From: Flagellimonas aurea
GTDB lineage: Bacteria; Bacteroidota; Bacteroidia; Flavobacteriales; Flavobacteriaceae
Length of the DNA stretch: 64,000 nt
Reading direction: 5' to 3'
Assembly (NCBI RefSeq): GCF_017313785.1
Contig: NZ_JAFLNL010000005.1
Location: 62,001 to 126,000 of the forward strand
In this document: positions 44,372-51,942 of the stretch, piece after piece
Numbering within the stretch: position 1 is the first letter of the stretch
How the letters are laid out: the number at the start of each line of letters is the position of its first letter
Position numbers and translations under genes: made by a program
Notes under the pieces: generated by a model
Database searches by the model: none
What the model was told of the DNA's origin: nothing
What the model saw: the letters and a program-made list of their open reading frames with translations, nothing else

Positions 44372-45106
44372 ATGAAAAGAAGGAGCTTTTTAAAAAATAC
44401 CGCGGCATCCGGCATGGCCTGTGCCCTTCCACCCGTATTTCCCTATTTCGCCGAACCCAAATACTCGACCGAGGAGCTCATGGGCAAAGCGGACGTACAA
44501 CTTTTTGGCGAAGGCATCAATTTAAGGGAAGAGGCCTACAACTCCTTTTTGGAAATGAAAAAAGCGGCCTATTCGGATGGGTTCGATATTAAAATGGTGT
44601 CCAGTTTTCGCGATTATTACCATCAACAGCGCATTTGGGAACGCAAATACCTGAACTACACGCAAGAATCCGGCATGTCCCCGTTAGATGCCATTGAAAA
44701 AATCATAGAATATTCCACGATTCCCGGAACCAGCAGGCATCACTGGGGCACGGACATCGATATTATAGATGGCTTCCCAAAGGCATCGGGAGACGTGCTT
44801 GTCCCCGAAAAATTTGAGGCGGGCGGCCCTTACGAAGGCTTCAAACTTTGGTTGGACGAAAACTCGACCAAATATGGCTTCTATCTGGTCTACACCGACA
44901 ACCCTAGAAGAAGGGGCTTCAAATACGAACCTTGGCATTACAGCTATGCCCCCATTTCCATTCCCATGCTAACGGCCTATAGAAAACTCAATATCCTCAA
45001 GTTGTTGCAGGAAGAGAGTTTCTTGGGTAGCCAACACTTTACCGCAGGGTTCATAAAAACGTATATTCAGGACAATATTTTGGACATCAACCCAGTATTG
45101 CTATAA
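44372..45106 (+). CDS. M15 family D-alanyl-D-alanine carboxypeptidase-like protein with Tat-type signal
   Basis: The 244-residue product begins MKRRSFLKNTAASGMACALP, a twin-arginine type signal. The zinc site of the VanY/M15 family is complete: SRHHWGTDIDI supplies His and Asp, and EPWHYSY supplies the catalytic Glu and third ligand His. It should trim peptidoglycan stem peptides in the periplasm. The M48 peptidase gene follows after 39 bases. Confidence 0.88.
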   Translation: MKRRSFLKNTAASGMACALPPVFPYFAEPKYSTEELMGKADVQLFGEGINLREEAYNSFLEMKKAAYSDGFDIKMVSSFRDYYHQQRIWERKYLNYTQESGMSPLDAIEKIIEYSTIPGTSRHHWGTDIDIIDGFPKASGDVLVPEKFEAGGPYEGFKLWLDENSTKYGFYLVYTDNPRRRGFKYEPWHYSYAPISIPMLTAYRKLNILKLLQEESFLGSQHFTAGFIKTYIQDNILDINPVLL

Positions 45107-45145
45107 GTGTTTTTTCGTATCTTCAACTGACTATAACGCTATACC

Positions 45146-45910
45146 ATGAGAAGAGGTAGTTGGAGGATACGCATCCTTATCGGTTTGGCCATTGTTGCCT
45201 TCGCATTCATCCGCCGATGCAGCAACCAAGAAGAAAACCCGTACACCGGGCGAACCCAGAACATCGACATGACCGCGGAGCAGGAGATTGCCATTGGGCT
45301 GCAAAGTGCGCCTGAAATGGCACAACAGCACGGCGGCCTCTATCCCGATGAGCGTCTTCAAAATTTAGTGGACAAAGTGGGCAACAAACTCGTCCAAAAC
45401 AGTGTGGCCAGCGAGACACCTTATCGCTATGAGTTCCACCTGTTAGCGGACGACCGTACCATTAATGCCTTTGCTTTGCCGGGCGGACAAATATTTATCA
45501 CCTATGCCCTGTTCTCCCAGCTCAACGAGGCACAACTTGCGGGCGTACTGGGCCACGAAATAGGCCATGTGATCGGCAGGCACTCCGCCGAGCGTATTGC
45601 CGAGAGCAGTTTTTGGCAAACTTTGGCCACCGGGGCATCGGTAGGTGGCGACATGGGCAACGTGGTGGCAGGTATCGGCCAAAATACCCTTTTGACCAAT
45701 GGCAGGGGCGACGAACTGGAGAGCGATGACCTTGGGGTGTTGTTTATGATCGAATCCGGTTACGACCCCAACGAGATGATCGAGGTAATGAAAATACTGA
45801 AAGCCGCTGCCGGACCAAACCGGGTTCCCGAATTCCAGAGCACTCACCCCGACCCCGAGAACAGGATCGAAAAAATCAAGGAATCCATCGATAAATATTC
45901 AGGTCGATAG
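45146..45910 (+). CDS. M48 family metalloprotease
   Basis: The 254-residue product has an N-terminal hydrophobic segment (ILIGLAIVAFAFI) followed by RRCSN, so it is a membrane-anchored or lipoprotein-like form. The zinc motif HEIGHVIGRH lies at about residues 137-146, with the third ligand Glu in ELESDDLGV. This is the compact BepA/LoiP-like M48 type acting in the periplasm on outer-membrane proteins. It follows the M15 gene and may be co-transcribed. Confidence 0.9.
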   Translation: MRRGSWRIRILIGLAIVAFAFIRRCSNQEENPYTGRTQNIDMTAEQEIAIGLQSAPEMAQQHGGLYPDERLQNLVDKVGNKLVQNSVASETPYRYEFHLLADDRTINAFALPGGQIFITYALFSQLNEAQLAGVLGHEIGHVIGRHSAERIAESSFWQTLATGASVGGDMGNVVAGIGQNTLLTNGRGDELESDDLGVLFMIESGYDPNEMIEVMKILKAAAGPNRVPEFQSTHPDPENRIEKIKESIDKYSGR

Positions 45911-45955
45911 AATCGGCGGTTCATCGATTAAAAAAGTGCTTTGCCTTTATTTCCG

Positions 45956-45963
45956 TATCTTTG
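45956..45963 (+). promoter_or_regulatory. Candidate -7 box TATCTTTG
   Basis: A TAnnTTTG match lies 60 bases before the ATG of the small membrane protein; it overlaps the upstream TTG that would otherwise extend the frame, which supports the shorter start. Confidence 0.42.
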
Positions 45964-46023
45964 AATGAACCCGAATCCTACCTACGTTCTCTTGATCTTT
46001 TATGCTATAAAAAGAGAGAACAT

Positions 46024-46191
46024 ATGGGAACACTATTACACTTTAAAGATCTCTATTTAGAGGCATTTGACGATTGCAAACCTAGCTTTGTTGTATTCTT
46101 TTTAAAGGGATACTCAATATTCTGTGCCGCCATGTTTTTATTGGCTGTATATGCATTTTTATACAGAGCTTTTACTGGCTTTGAGTTCTAA
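46024..46191 (+). CDS. Small single-helix membrane protein (DUF6747-like)
   Basis: The ATG at 46024 gives 55 residues: MGTLLHFKDLYLEAFDDCKP, then one membrane helix (FLKGYSIFCAAMFLLAVYAFLYRAF). I recall a short flavobacterial family of this shape (DUF6747), but the match is from memory. A longer TTG-started frame from 45961 runs through the promoter box and is rejected. A bidirectional terminator follows. Function unknown. Confidence 0.62.
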   Translation: MGTLLHFKDLYLEAFDDCKPSFVVFFLKGYSIFCAAMFLLAVYAFLYRAFTGFEF

Positions 46192-46237
46192 GCCGCGAGA
46201 CACACTCTTTTGCAGGGACACTAAATTTGTGAAATGA

Positions 46238-46270
46238 AAAAAGGCCCCAACAATTTGTTGGGGCCTTTTC
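46238..46270. terminator. Bidirectional intrinsic terminator
   Basis: A 12-bp or longer stem AAAGGCCCCAACAA / TTGTTGGGGCCTTTT sits between the small membrane protein gene and the convergent ankyrin gene, with T-rich flanks on both strands. Confidence 0.87.
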
Positions 46271-46292
46271 ATTGGACGAATAAACTCCTTTT

Positions 46293-46685
46293 CTATTTTT
46301 TCATAGCAGCTTCCAACACGGCTTGTGCCTCTGTTGCGTTGGACAATTTTGCATACTTCATGGCAGTCATGCCGCCATCACAGCGCTTTTTTAGGTCGGC
46401 CCCATTTTCAATGAGCACTTTTAAGACCTCTGCCTTATTGTAACGGGCCGCATAATGGATAGGAGCTTTTCCCAAAGATTTTTGGTTGACATCCTCGCCA
46501 AGTTCAATCAATTTTTTAACGGTGTCCACATCGCCCTGCATTACAGCTTTGCAAAAACTGCTGAGCTCGTCCGGACTTACCAGTTCAATAGAGGTTCCAA
46601 AATCAGTTGTTTTGAGTTCGTTGGCAGAAAGGCCGCTTAGGGCCAACATGGAAAATGCAGCCACTGTGAAAATTGTTTTTTTCAT
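46293..46685 (-). CDS. Exported ankyrin-repeat protein
   Basis: The 130-residue product has a signal peptide (MKKTIFTVAAFSMLALSGLSA) and about two to three ankyrin repeats: DVDTVKKLIELGEDVNQK, APIHYAARYNKAEVLKVLIENGADL and GMTAMKYAKLSNATEAQAVLEAA. It would act as a periplasmic protein-binding module. The partner is unknown. It is divergent from gpmI with about 200 AT-rich bases between them. Confidence 0.87.
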   Translation of the reverse strand: MKKTIFTVAAFSMLALSGLSANELKTTDFGTSIELVSPDELSSFCKAVMQGDVDTVKKLIELGEDVNQKSLGKAPIHYAARYNKAEVLKVLIENGADLKKRCDGGMTAMKYAKLSNATEAQAVLEAAMKK

Positions 46686-46867
46686 GATGATTGTTTTTGA
46701 TTAATGAATTTACTTGTTATAAAAATAGACTTCTAAAAACAGACAGTGTTACACGATTAACAGTTAAATAACTTATTTTTAACAACTCTGCAATTTTAAC
46801 ATAAAATAATTAACAACTTCATAATTAGAATTTTAACAAAAAGCTAGGGCATCCAAGGAGAACATTT

Positions 46868-46875
46868 TATTTTTG
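46868..46875 (+). promoter_or_regulatory. Candidate -7 box TATTTTTG of gpmI
   Basis: A TAnnTTTG match ends 17 bases before the preferred gpmI ATG. It lies at the end of a 200-base AT-rich gap with no other recognisable element. Confidence 0.42.
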
Positions 46876-46892
46876 TGGTACAATATGTTACT

Positions 46893-48410
46893 ATGAACAA
46901 AAAGGTTATTCTTATGATTTTGGACGGCTGGGGAAAATCTCCAGACCCAAAAGTTTCGGCCATCGAAAAAGCCAATACACCATTCATTGATTCACTATAT
47001 ACCAAATATCCTGATGCGGACCTGCACACCGACGGAATGAACGTTGGTCTGCCCGAAGGACAGATGGGAAACAGCGAGGTGGGGCACATGAACCTTGGTG
47101 CGGGAAGAATCGTTTACCAAGACTTGGCCAAAATCAACAAAGCCGTAAAAGAAGACACCTTAAAAAATGAAGTAGTACTCAAGGAAGCCTTTGACTACGC
47201 CAAGGCCAACAACAAACCTGTCCACTTTTTGGGCTTGGTGAGCGATGGCGGCGTACATAGCCATATCGACCACCTAAAAGCACTCATAAAAGCCGCCGAC
47301 GAAAATGGTGTGGAAAATTCCTTTGTGCATGCATTTACCGACGGGCGTGATGTTGACCCCAAAAGCGGAAAGGGCTTTTTGGTAGACCTTGATAATTACT
47401 GTTCCGACAAAAAGACCAAGTTGGCTACCGTAATCGGAAGATACTACGCCATGGACCGTGATAAACGTTGGGAACGCGTTAAAATGGCCTATGATGTCCT
47501 TGTAAATTCCGATGGTGAAAAAACACAGCACATAGGCAAGGCCATGCAAAAAAGTTATGATGAAGGCGTTACCGACGAGTTCATCAAACCTTTGGTAATG
47601 ACGGATGCTACCAATGCCCCGGTTGCCAAGATTCAAGATGGTGATGTGATAATTTTCTTCAATTTTAGGACCGACCGTGGCCGTGAGCTTACCCAAGCGT
47701 TGAGCCAACAGGATTTCCATGAGCAGAACATGCACAAACTGGACCTGTATTACGTTACCATGACGAATTATGATGAATCCTTCAACGGAATCAAAATCAT
47801 ATTCAACAAAGAAAATATAAAGGAGACCCTTGGTGAGACCCTAGCCAAAAATGGTAAAAAGCAGATACGTATCGCCGAGACTGAAAAATATCCGCACGTT
47901 ACCTTCTTCTTCAACGGAGGGCGCGAGGAACCTTTTGATGGCGAAGAACGCATACTCTGCCCTTCCCCGAAAGTTGCGACGTACGACCTTCAACCAGAAA
48001 TGAGTGCATACGACATCCGTGATGCGATTATCCCCGAACTTAAAAAAGGGGAGGCCGATTTTGTCTGTCTCAACTTTGCCAATCCGGATATGGTTGGGCA
48101 CACAGGTGTCATGGAAGCAGCCATTAAGGCATGTGAAACCGTTGACCAATGTGCCAAGGACGTGATTACCGCCGGCTTGGAGAACGGCTATTCCACTATC
48201 GTAATTGCCGATCACGGAAACTGCGATACCATGATCAATCCCGATGGTAGCCCCAACACGGCACACACCACCAACCCCGTACCACTTATTTTGGTGGACA
48301 GCGATATCAAAGAGGTGAAAAGCGGTGTTTTGGGAGATATTGCCCCGACCATTCTTAAAATGATCGGTGTACCACAACCCGAATTGATGACTCAAAAACC
48401 ATTGGTTTAA
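46893..48410 (+). CDS. gpmI: 2,3-bisphosphoglycerate-independent phosphoglycerate mutase
   Basis: The ATG at 46893 gives MNKKVILMILDGWG, the normal start; a GTG six codons upstream overlaps the promoter box. The 505-residue metalloenzyme of the alkaline phosphatase superfamily has the phosphorylated serine in MGNSEVGH and metal ligands in LDGWG, DGGVHSH, FTDGRDVDP, FANPDMVGHTG and IADHGNCD. It interconverts 3- and 2-phosphoglycerate in glycolysis, needing Mn2+. Length is normal. map follows on the same strand with its own likely promoter. Confidence 0.96.
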   Translation: MNKKVILMILDGWGKSPDPKVSAIEKANTPFIDSLYTKYPDADLHTDGMNVGLPEGQMGNSEVGHMNLGAGRIVYQDLAKINKAVKEDTLKNEVVLKEAFDYAKANNKPVHFLGLVSDGGVHSHIDHLKALIKAADENGVENSFVHAFTDGRDVDPKSGKGFLVDLDNYCSDKKTKLATVIGRYYAMDRDKRWERVKMAYDVLVNSDGEKTQHIGKAMQKSYDEGVTDEFIKPLVMTDATNAPVAKIQDGDVIIFFNFRTDRGRELTQALSQQDFHEQNMHKLDLYYVTMTNYDESFNGIKIIFNKENIKETLGETLAKNGKKQIRIAETEKYPHVTFFFNGGREEPFDGEERILCPSPKVATYDLQPEMSAYDIRDAIIPELKKGEADFVCLNFANPDMVGHTGVMEAAIKACETVDQCAKDVITAGLENGYSTIVIADHGNCDTMINPDGSPNTAHTTNPVPLILVDSDIKEVKSGVLGDIAPTILKMIGVPQPELMTQKPLV

Positions 48411-48442
48411 GCAAACATTCTTTAAAATCCATAGAATCAATT

Positions 48443-48450
48443 TATCTTTG
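48443..48450 (+). promoter_or_regulatory. Candidate -7 box TATCTTTG of map (leaderless)
   Basis: A TAnnTTTG match ends 5 bases before the map ATG. If transcription starts about 6-7 bases downstream of the box, the mRNA begins at or next to the start codon. Confidence 0.48.
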
Positions 48451-48455
48451 CGGCT

Positions 48456-49274
48456 ATGATTCAAGTAAAGACAGCAGAGGAAATTGAGTTGATGCGCGAA
48501 AGCGCTTTGGTAGTATCCAGAACATTGGGCATGTTGGCCAAGGAAATCAAGCCAGGTGCCAATCCGCTAAAGTTGGATAAAATGGCGGAGGAATTTATCC
48601 GTGAACAAGGAGCCGTACCCGGATTTTTGGGCATGTACGATTTTCCGAACACCCTTAACTGGAGCCCAAATGCGCAAGTAGTGCACGGCATACCCGGCAA
48701 CGAAACTTTGAAAGACGGCGATATTGTTTCCGTGGATTGTGGGGCCGTCAAAAATGGGTTCTATGGTGACCACGCTTATACTTTTGAAGTTGGCGAGGTG
48801 GCCGAGGAAACCAAAAAACTGCTCAAGGTCACCAAAGAATCACTTTACTTGGGAATTAGAGAGTTTACATTGGGCAATCGTGTGGGCGATGTGGCCTATG
48901 CCATCCAAAAGTACACGGAAGACCATGGCTATGGAGTTGTGCGTGAATTGGTGGGACATGGTTTGGGCCGTGAACTACATGAAGACCCTCAAATGCCCAA
49001 TTATGGGAAAAGGGGGCGGGGCAAAAAATTTGTAAATGGAACCGTTGTGGCCATTGAGCCTATGATCAACATGGGCACAAGACGAATAAAACAACTGAAA
49101 GATGGTTGGACCATTCTAACGGCGGATGGAAAGCCGAGCGCCCACTTTGAGCACGATGTGGCCCTTGTAGACGGCAAACCTGAACTCCTATCCACTTTTC
49201 AATATATTTATGATGCGTTGGGCATTACCAGCGATGAAGAGGATGAGTTCCGAAGCAAGAAGTTGGTGCTTTAG
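48456..49274 (+). CDS. map: Methionine aminopeptidase, type I
   Basis: The 272-residue product has the pita-bread metal ligands: Asp in VDCGAVKNGFYGDHAYTF, His in ELVGHGLGRELHEDP, Glu in AIEPMIN and Glu in SAHFEHDVAL. HGIPG marks the substrate site. It removes the initiator methionine from nascent proteins in the cytosol. Length fits type I enzymes without an N-terminal zinc extension. Confidence 0.96.
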   Translation: MIQVKTAEEIELMRESALVVSRTLGMLAKEIKPGANPLKLDKMAEEFIREQGAVPGFLGMYDFPNTLNWSPNAQVVHGIPGNETLKDGDIVSVDCGAVKNGFYGDHAYTFEVGEVAEETKKLLKVTKESLYLGIREFTLGNRVGDVAYAIQKYTEDHGYGVVRELVGHGLGRELHEDPQMPNYGKRGRGKKFVNGTVVAIEPMINMGTRRIKQLKDGWTILTADGKPSAHFEHDVALVDGKPELLSTFQYIYDALGITSDEEDEFRSKKLVL

Positions 49275-49289
49275 TGTAAGTATTTTTTA

Positions 49290-49302
49290 TTTTGACACGA
49301 AT
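49290..49302 (+). repeat. Left inverted repeat (TTTTGACACGAAT) flanking the GxxExxY unit
   Basis: This 13-base sequence recurs inverted at 49722-49734. The similarity continues weakly into the next bases (CACCAATT here, TACCAATT on the other side). Confidence 0.75.
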
Positions 49303-49322
49303 TTCACCAATTACTCAAATAA

Positions 49323-49697
49323 ATGTCCCAAATCATTTATAAAAATGAGTCCTACTTCATCATTGGCCTATGCATGGACATCTATAATGAACTTGGTAAA
49401 GGATTCAATGAAGCAGTCTATGGAGAAGCATTGGAGTTGGAACTAAAGTCGAACGGTGTTCCGTATCAAAAAGAAGCTAAATTCAATATCACCTATAAAG
49501 GCAACATCTTGAAACATCACTAATTCGCTGACTTTTTAGTGGACGACAAAATAATCCTAGAACTCAAAGCTGTGGAAAAAATAAATAGTGGTCATGTGAA
49601 ACAAACGGTGAATTACCTAGCAGCTTCCAATATGAAGTTGGGTCTAATTGTAAATTTTGGTGAGGATAGCTTATCCTACAAAAGAGTAATACTATAA
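49323..49697 (+). pseudogene. GxxExxY family protein (PD-(D/E)XK-like nuclease), interrupted by one in-frame stop
   Basis: Read through one TAA at codon 67 (49521-49523), the frame gives 124 codons that match a full GxxExxY protein: GFNEAVYGEALELEL in the first half, then FADFLVDDKIILELKAVEKI, which holds the Asp and ExK-like catalytic residues, and GLIVNFGEDSLSYKRVIL. Homologues usually have Tyr where the stop is (TAT or TAC to TAA). The truncated product lacks the catalytic core, and the second half has no own start. The unit lies between inverted repeats. The family has no established function. Confidence 0.82.
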
Positions 49698-49721
49698 ATC
49701 AATTGGTAAAAATCCGTGTGA

Positions 49722-49734
49722 TTCGTGTCAAAAA
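49722..49734 (-). repeat. Right inverted repeat (ATTCGTGTCAAAA) flanking the GxxExxY unit
   Basis: This is the exact inverse of the left repeat at 49290-49302. The GTG start and the next two codons of the methyltransferase gene lie inside it. Confidence 0.75.
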
Positions 49735-50489
49735 TTTTTAAATACTTCCTAAATCTAATTCCTAGGCCCATACTGATCAGGTTAAGTTATTGGGTGAGAC
49801 CAATAATTGCGTTATCACTCAAAGGAAACAGATTCACAGACCCTATTGATGGCAAATCATTCAAGAAATTTTTACCCTATGGATATGAGAGTCCCAGGGA
49901 GAACGTACTCTCTCCTTCTACCCTATCCTTGGAGCGGCACCGCTTATTGTGGCTATATTTAAAAAATGAAACGGAATTTTTCAACGCTCCATTAAAATTG
50001 CTCCACTTCGCGCCTGAACAGGCGTTTTATAAACGTTTCAAAAAGTTGGACAATCTAGATTACACCACTACCGACCTCAATTCACCTTTGGCAGATGTAA
50101 AGGCTGATATTTGCAACCTACCCTTTTCCGATAATTCCTTTGATGTCATCTTATGCAACCATGTTTTGGAACATATTCCGGATGACACCAAGGCCATGCA
50201 AGAACTATATCGAGTTTTGAAACCAGGCGGATGGGGCATCTTTCAAATTCCGCAGGACCTGAAAAGGGAAAAGACCTTTGAAGATAACACCATTACCGAC
50301 CGAAAGGAACGTGCCCGCATTTTTGGTCAATACGACCATGTCCGCATCTATGGAAGGGACTATTTTGATAAGCTTCGCAGCATAGGTTTCACTGTGGAAG
50401 AAGTGGATTACACGAGTATTCTTCCAAAGGAAGCCGTTGAAAAATATCGCTTGGCGAAGGGGGAGATTATTCCTCTAGTCAGGAAATAA
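49725..50489 (+). CDS. Class I SAM-dependent methyltransferase (GTG start inside an inverted repeat)
   Basis: The 254-residue product begins MSKIFKYFLNLIPRPILIRL, then SLKGNRFTDPIDGKSFKKFLPYGY, an N-terminal extension seen in a flavobacterial methyltransferase group. A methyltransferase_11 type domain follows: LLHFAPEQAFYKRF as a shifted SAM loop, DICNLPFSDNSFDVILCNHVLEHIPDD and LKPGGWGIFQIP. The only start that keeps the N-terminus is GTG at 49725, within the right repeat; homologues probably start with ATG at this place. The stop directly touches the convergent apbE stop. Substrate unknown. Confidence 0.85.
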   Translation: MSKIFKYFLNLIPRPILIRLSYWVRPIIALSLKGNRFTDPIDGKSFKKFLPYGYESPRENVLSPSTLSLERHRLLWLYLKNETEFFNAPLKLLHFAPEQAFYKRFKKLDNLDYTTTDLNSPLADVKADICNLPFSDNSFDVILCNHVLEHIPDDTKAMQELYRVLKPGGWGIFQIPQDLKREKTFEDNTITDRKERARIFGQYDHVRIYGRDYFDKLRSIGFTVEEVDYTSILPKEAVEKYRLAKGEIIPLVRK

Positions 50490-51497
50490 TCATTTTTTGA
50501 CCAACTTCTCGAAACCCGGAGTAAAAAATTCCTTAGTCTCCCCGTTTTCATCCAAATAGATGATGTATGCTTCCAGCTCATCATGATTCGCAAGTACTTC
50601 TTTGGACTCCTCCAGATCCATCGCCATAAAGGTTGTTGCATAAGCATCGGCCACGGCACAGGTTTTTGCCACCACACTGGTCGCCAAAACATTGGAGTTT
50701 TTGGTGTATCCTGTTTTTGGGTTGATGGTATGCACGTATTTCTCGCCTGTCTCAGGGTCTATCCGAAACTTTCTGTAGTTGCCCGAGGAAGCCATGGCCA
50801 TATCCTCTAGAGATACAATTTGTTTCAATTCACGACCTGTTTCCACCTGAGGGTCATCAATACCGACCGTCCATTGTTTTCCTGAATCCAGATTGGTGCC
50901 CTTGGCGAGCACTTCGCCCCCTACTTCAACGAGGTAATTCTCGATACCTTTGGCATCCAACATGGCCCCCAGTCTATCTATCGCATAACCTTTGGCCACC
51001 GCATTAAAATCAAAACGGATAGATGGATGTTCCTTTGATATGGTGTTATCTGAGTTCAATTTAACTTTCCCCCATCCCACATAGCCCAATAAACTGTCCA
51101 CACGAAGGCTGTCAAGCTCCATCTGGTTTCCCGGACCAAATCCCCACGCATTCGCTAAAACACCGATAGTGGGATCAAAATAGCCGTTTGAAGCCTTGTG
51201 TACGTCGCTAGAAACATCAAACACCTCTTTGAACATATCATCCACAACTACAGTGGAGTCACCTTCATTGATCTTGGAAATGTCGGAAGAAGGGATATAG
51301 GTGGACATAGATTGGTTGAGCACTTGAAAAACAGAATCTATTTCCTGTTGATAGTCCAACTCCCCATCGGCAATGTAAATAATGGAATAGGTAGTGCCAA
51401 GAGCATTGCCCCAGGCCTGGTTCTTTATCTGCCCTTTCTTCTGGGTGCAGCCAAAAAACAAAACGGCGAATCCCAATAAGAGTACAATTTTTCTCAT
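50490..51497 (-). CDS. apbE: FAD:protein FMN transferase (lipoprotein)
   Basis: The 335-residue product has a lipoprotein signal (VLLLGFAVLFFGC) and the ApbE signatures DFNAVAKGYAIDRL, VEVGGEVLAKG, MASSGNYRKF and the metal/flavin segment HTINPKTGYTKNS. It attaches FMN covalently to threonines of NqrB and NqrC on the periplasmic face. The nqrABCDEF operon lies just upstream on the same strand, with a terminator and one unknown gene between them. Confidence 0.95.
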   Translation of the reverse strand: MRKIVLLLGFAVLFFGCTQKKGQIKNQAWGNALGTTYSIIYIADGELDYQQEIDSVFQVLNQSMSTYIPSSDISKINEGDSTVVVDDMFKEVFDVSSDVHKASNGYFDPTIGVLANAWGFGPGNQMELDSLRVDSLLGYVGWGKVKLNSDNTISKEHPSIRFDFNAVAKGYAIDRLGAMLDAKGIENYLVEVGGEVLAKGTNLDSGKQWTVGIDDPQVETGRELKQIVSLEDMAMASSGNYRKFRIDPETGEKYVHTINPKTGYTKNSNVLATSVVAKTCAVADAYATTFMAMDLEESKEVLANHDELEAYIIYLDENGETKEFFTPGFEKLVKK

Positions 51498-51857
51498 CTA
51501 TATCTCTATTAATCCTTGATAGTCCACTACATATTCTTCATCCAAAAACAACGGTTCCGTCCGGTCCGATGCGTTGGAGAGTCCAACCCCTGCGAAATAA
51601 GTCCGGGCCTCAAATTTCTCGGCATGGTCCTTAACGGTGCGCATCAATTCTTCATCGTATTCCCTTGGATTCAAGGGAAATTCCACATTGCGCACTACAA
51701 TAAAATGCAGCACCTTTTCCTTAAGGCACACGTACTGAGGGTTCTTTTTGAGCTTACTGTTGATGGCCATAAACTCAAAACCATCCGCTTCCAGCTCCCG
51801 GCCCACTATGTTCATGGCCAAGTTGTGCAATTCCTGTTCTGTTAGTTCTCTTCCCAT
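51498..51857 (-). CDS. Conserved-looking protein between nqr and apbE, unknown function
   Basis: The ATG at 51857 gives 119 residues (MGRELTEQELHNLAMNIVGR); one three codons earlier is possible. No signal or membrane segment is seen. The protein is alpha/beta with YVCLKEKVLHFIVVRNVEFPLNPREY and RTYFAGVGLSNASDR. I recall similar proteins mislabelled as Nqr subunit F because of their neighbourhood, but nothing here binds FAD, NADH or iron-sulfur. Its stop is directly followed by the apbE start, so the two are probably co-transcribed. Confidence 0.75.
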   Translation of the reverse strand: MGRELTEQELHNLAMNIVGRELEADGFEFMAINSKLKKNPQYVCLKEKVLHFIVVRNVEFPLNPREYDEELMRTVKDHAEKFEARTYFAGVGLSNASDRTEPLFLDEEYVVDYQGLIEI

Positions 51858-51865
51858 AGGCAACA

Positions 51866-51891
51866 AAAAAACCGATGCTTGAGCATCGGTT
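51866..51891 (-). terminator. Intrinsic terminator of the nqr operon
   Basis: A perfect 9-bp stem ACCGATGCT/AGCATCGGT, read on the minus strand, is followed by a run of about seven T, roughly 50 bases past the nqrF stop. Confidence 0.85.
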
Positions 51892-51942
51892 TGGTTTTAT
51901 AAATTCCTCTCGACAATGCTCGAGGTGATTATATGTTCTGGA

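Noticed and set aside
44254..44592. Plus-strand frame bridging the T9SS cargo gene and the M15 peptidase gene
   Set aside because: It overlaps the start of the M15 peptidase in another frame, including its Tat signal and coding sequence, and shows no domain.
45961..46023. N-terminal extension of the small membrane protein from a TTG start
   Set aside because: The TTG is part of the TATCTTTG promoter box, and the added residues do not resemble the family; the ATG at 46024 is better.
49524..49697. Second half of the GxxExxY frame as an independent gene
   Set aside because: No start codon with a plausible context precedes the conserved FADFLVDD segment, and both halves join into one normal-length family member.
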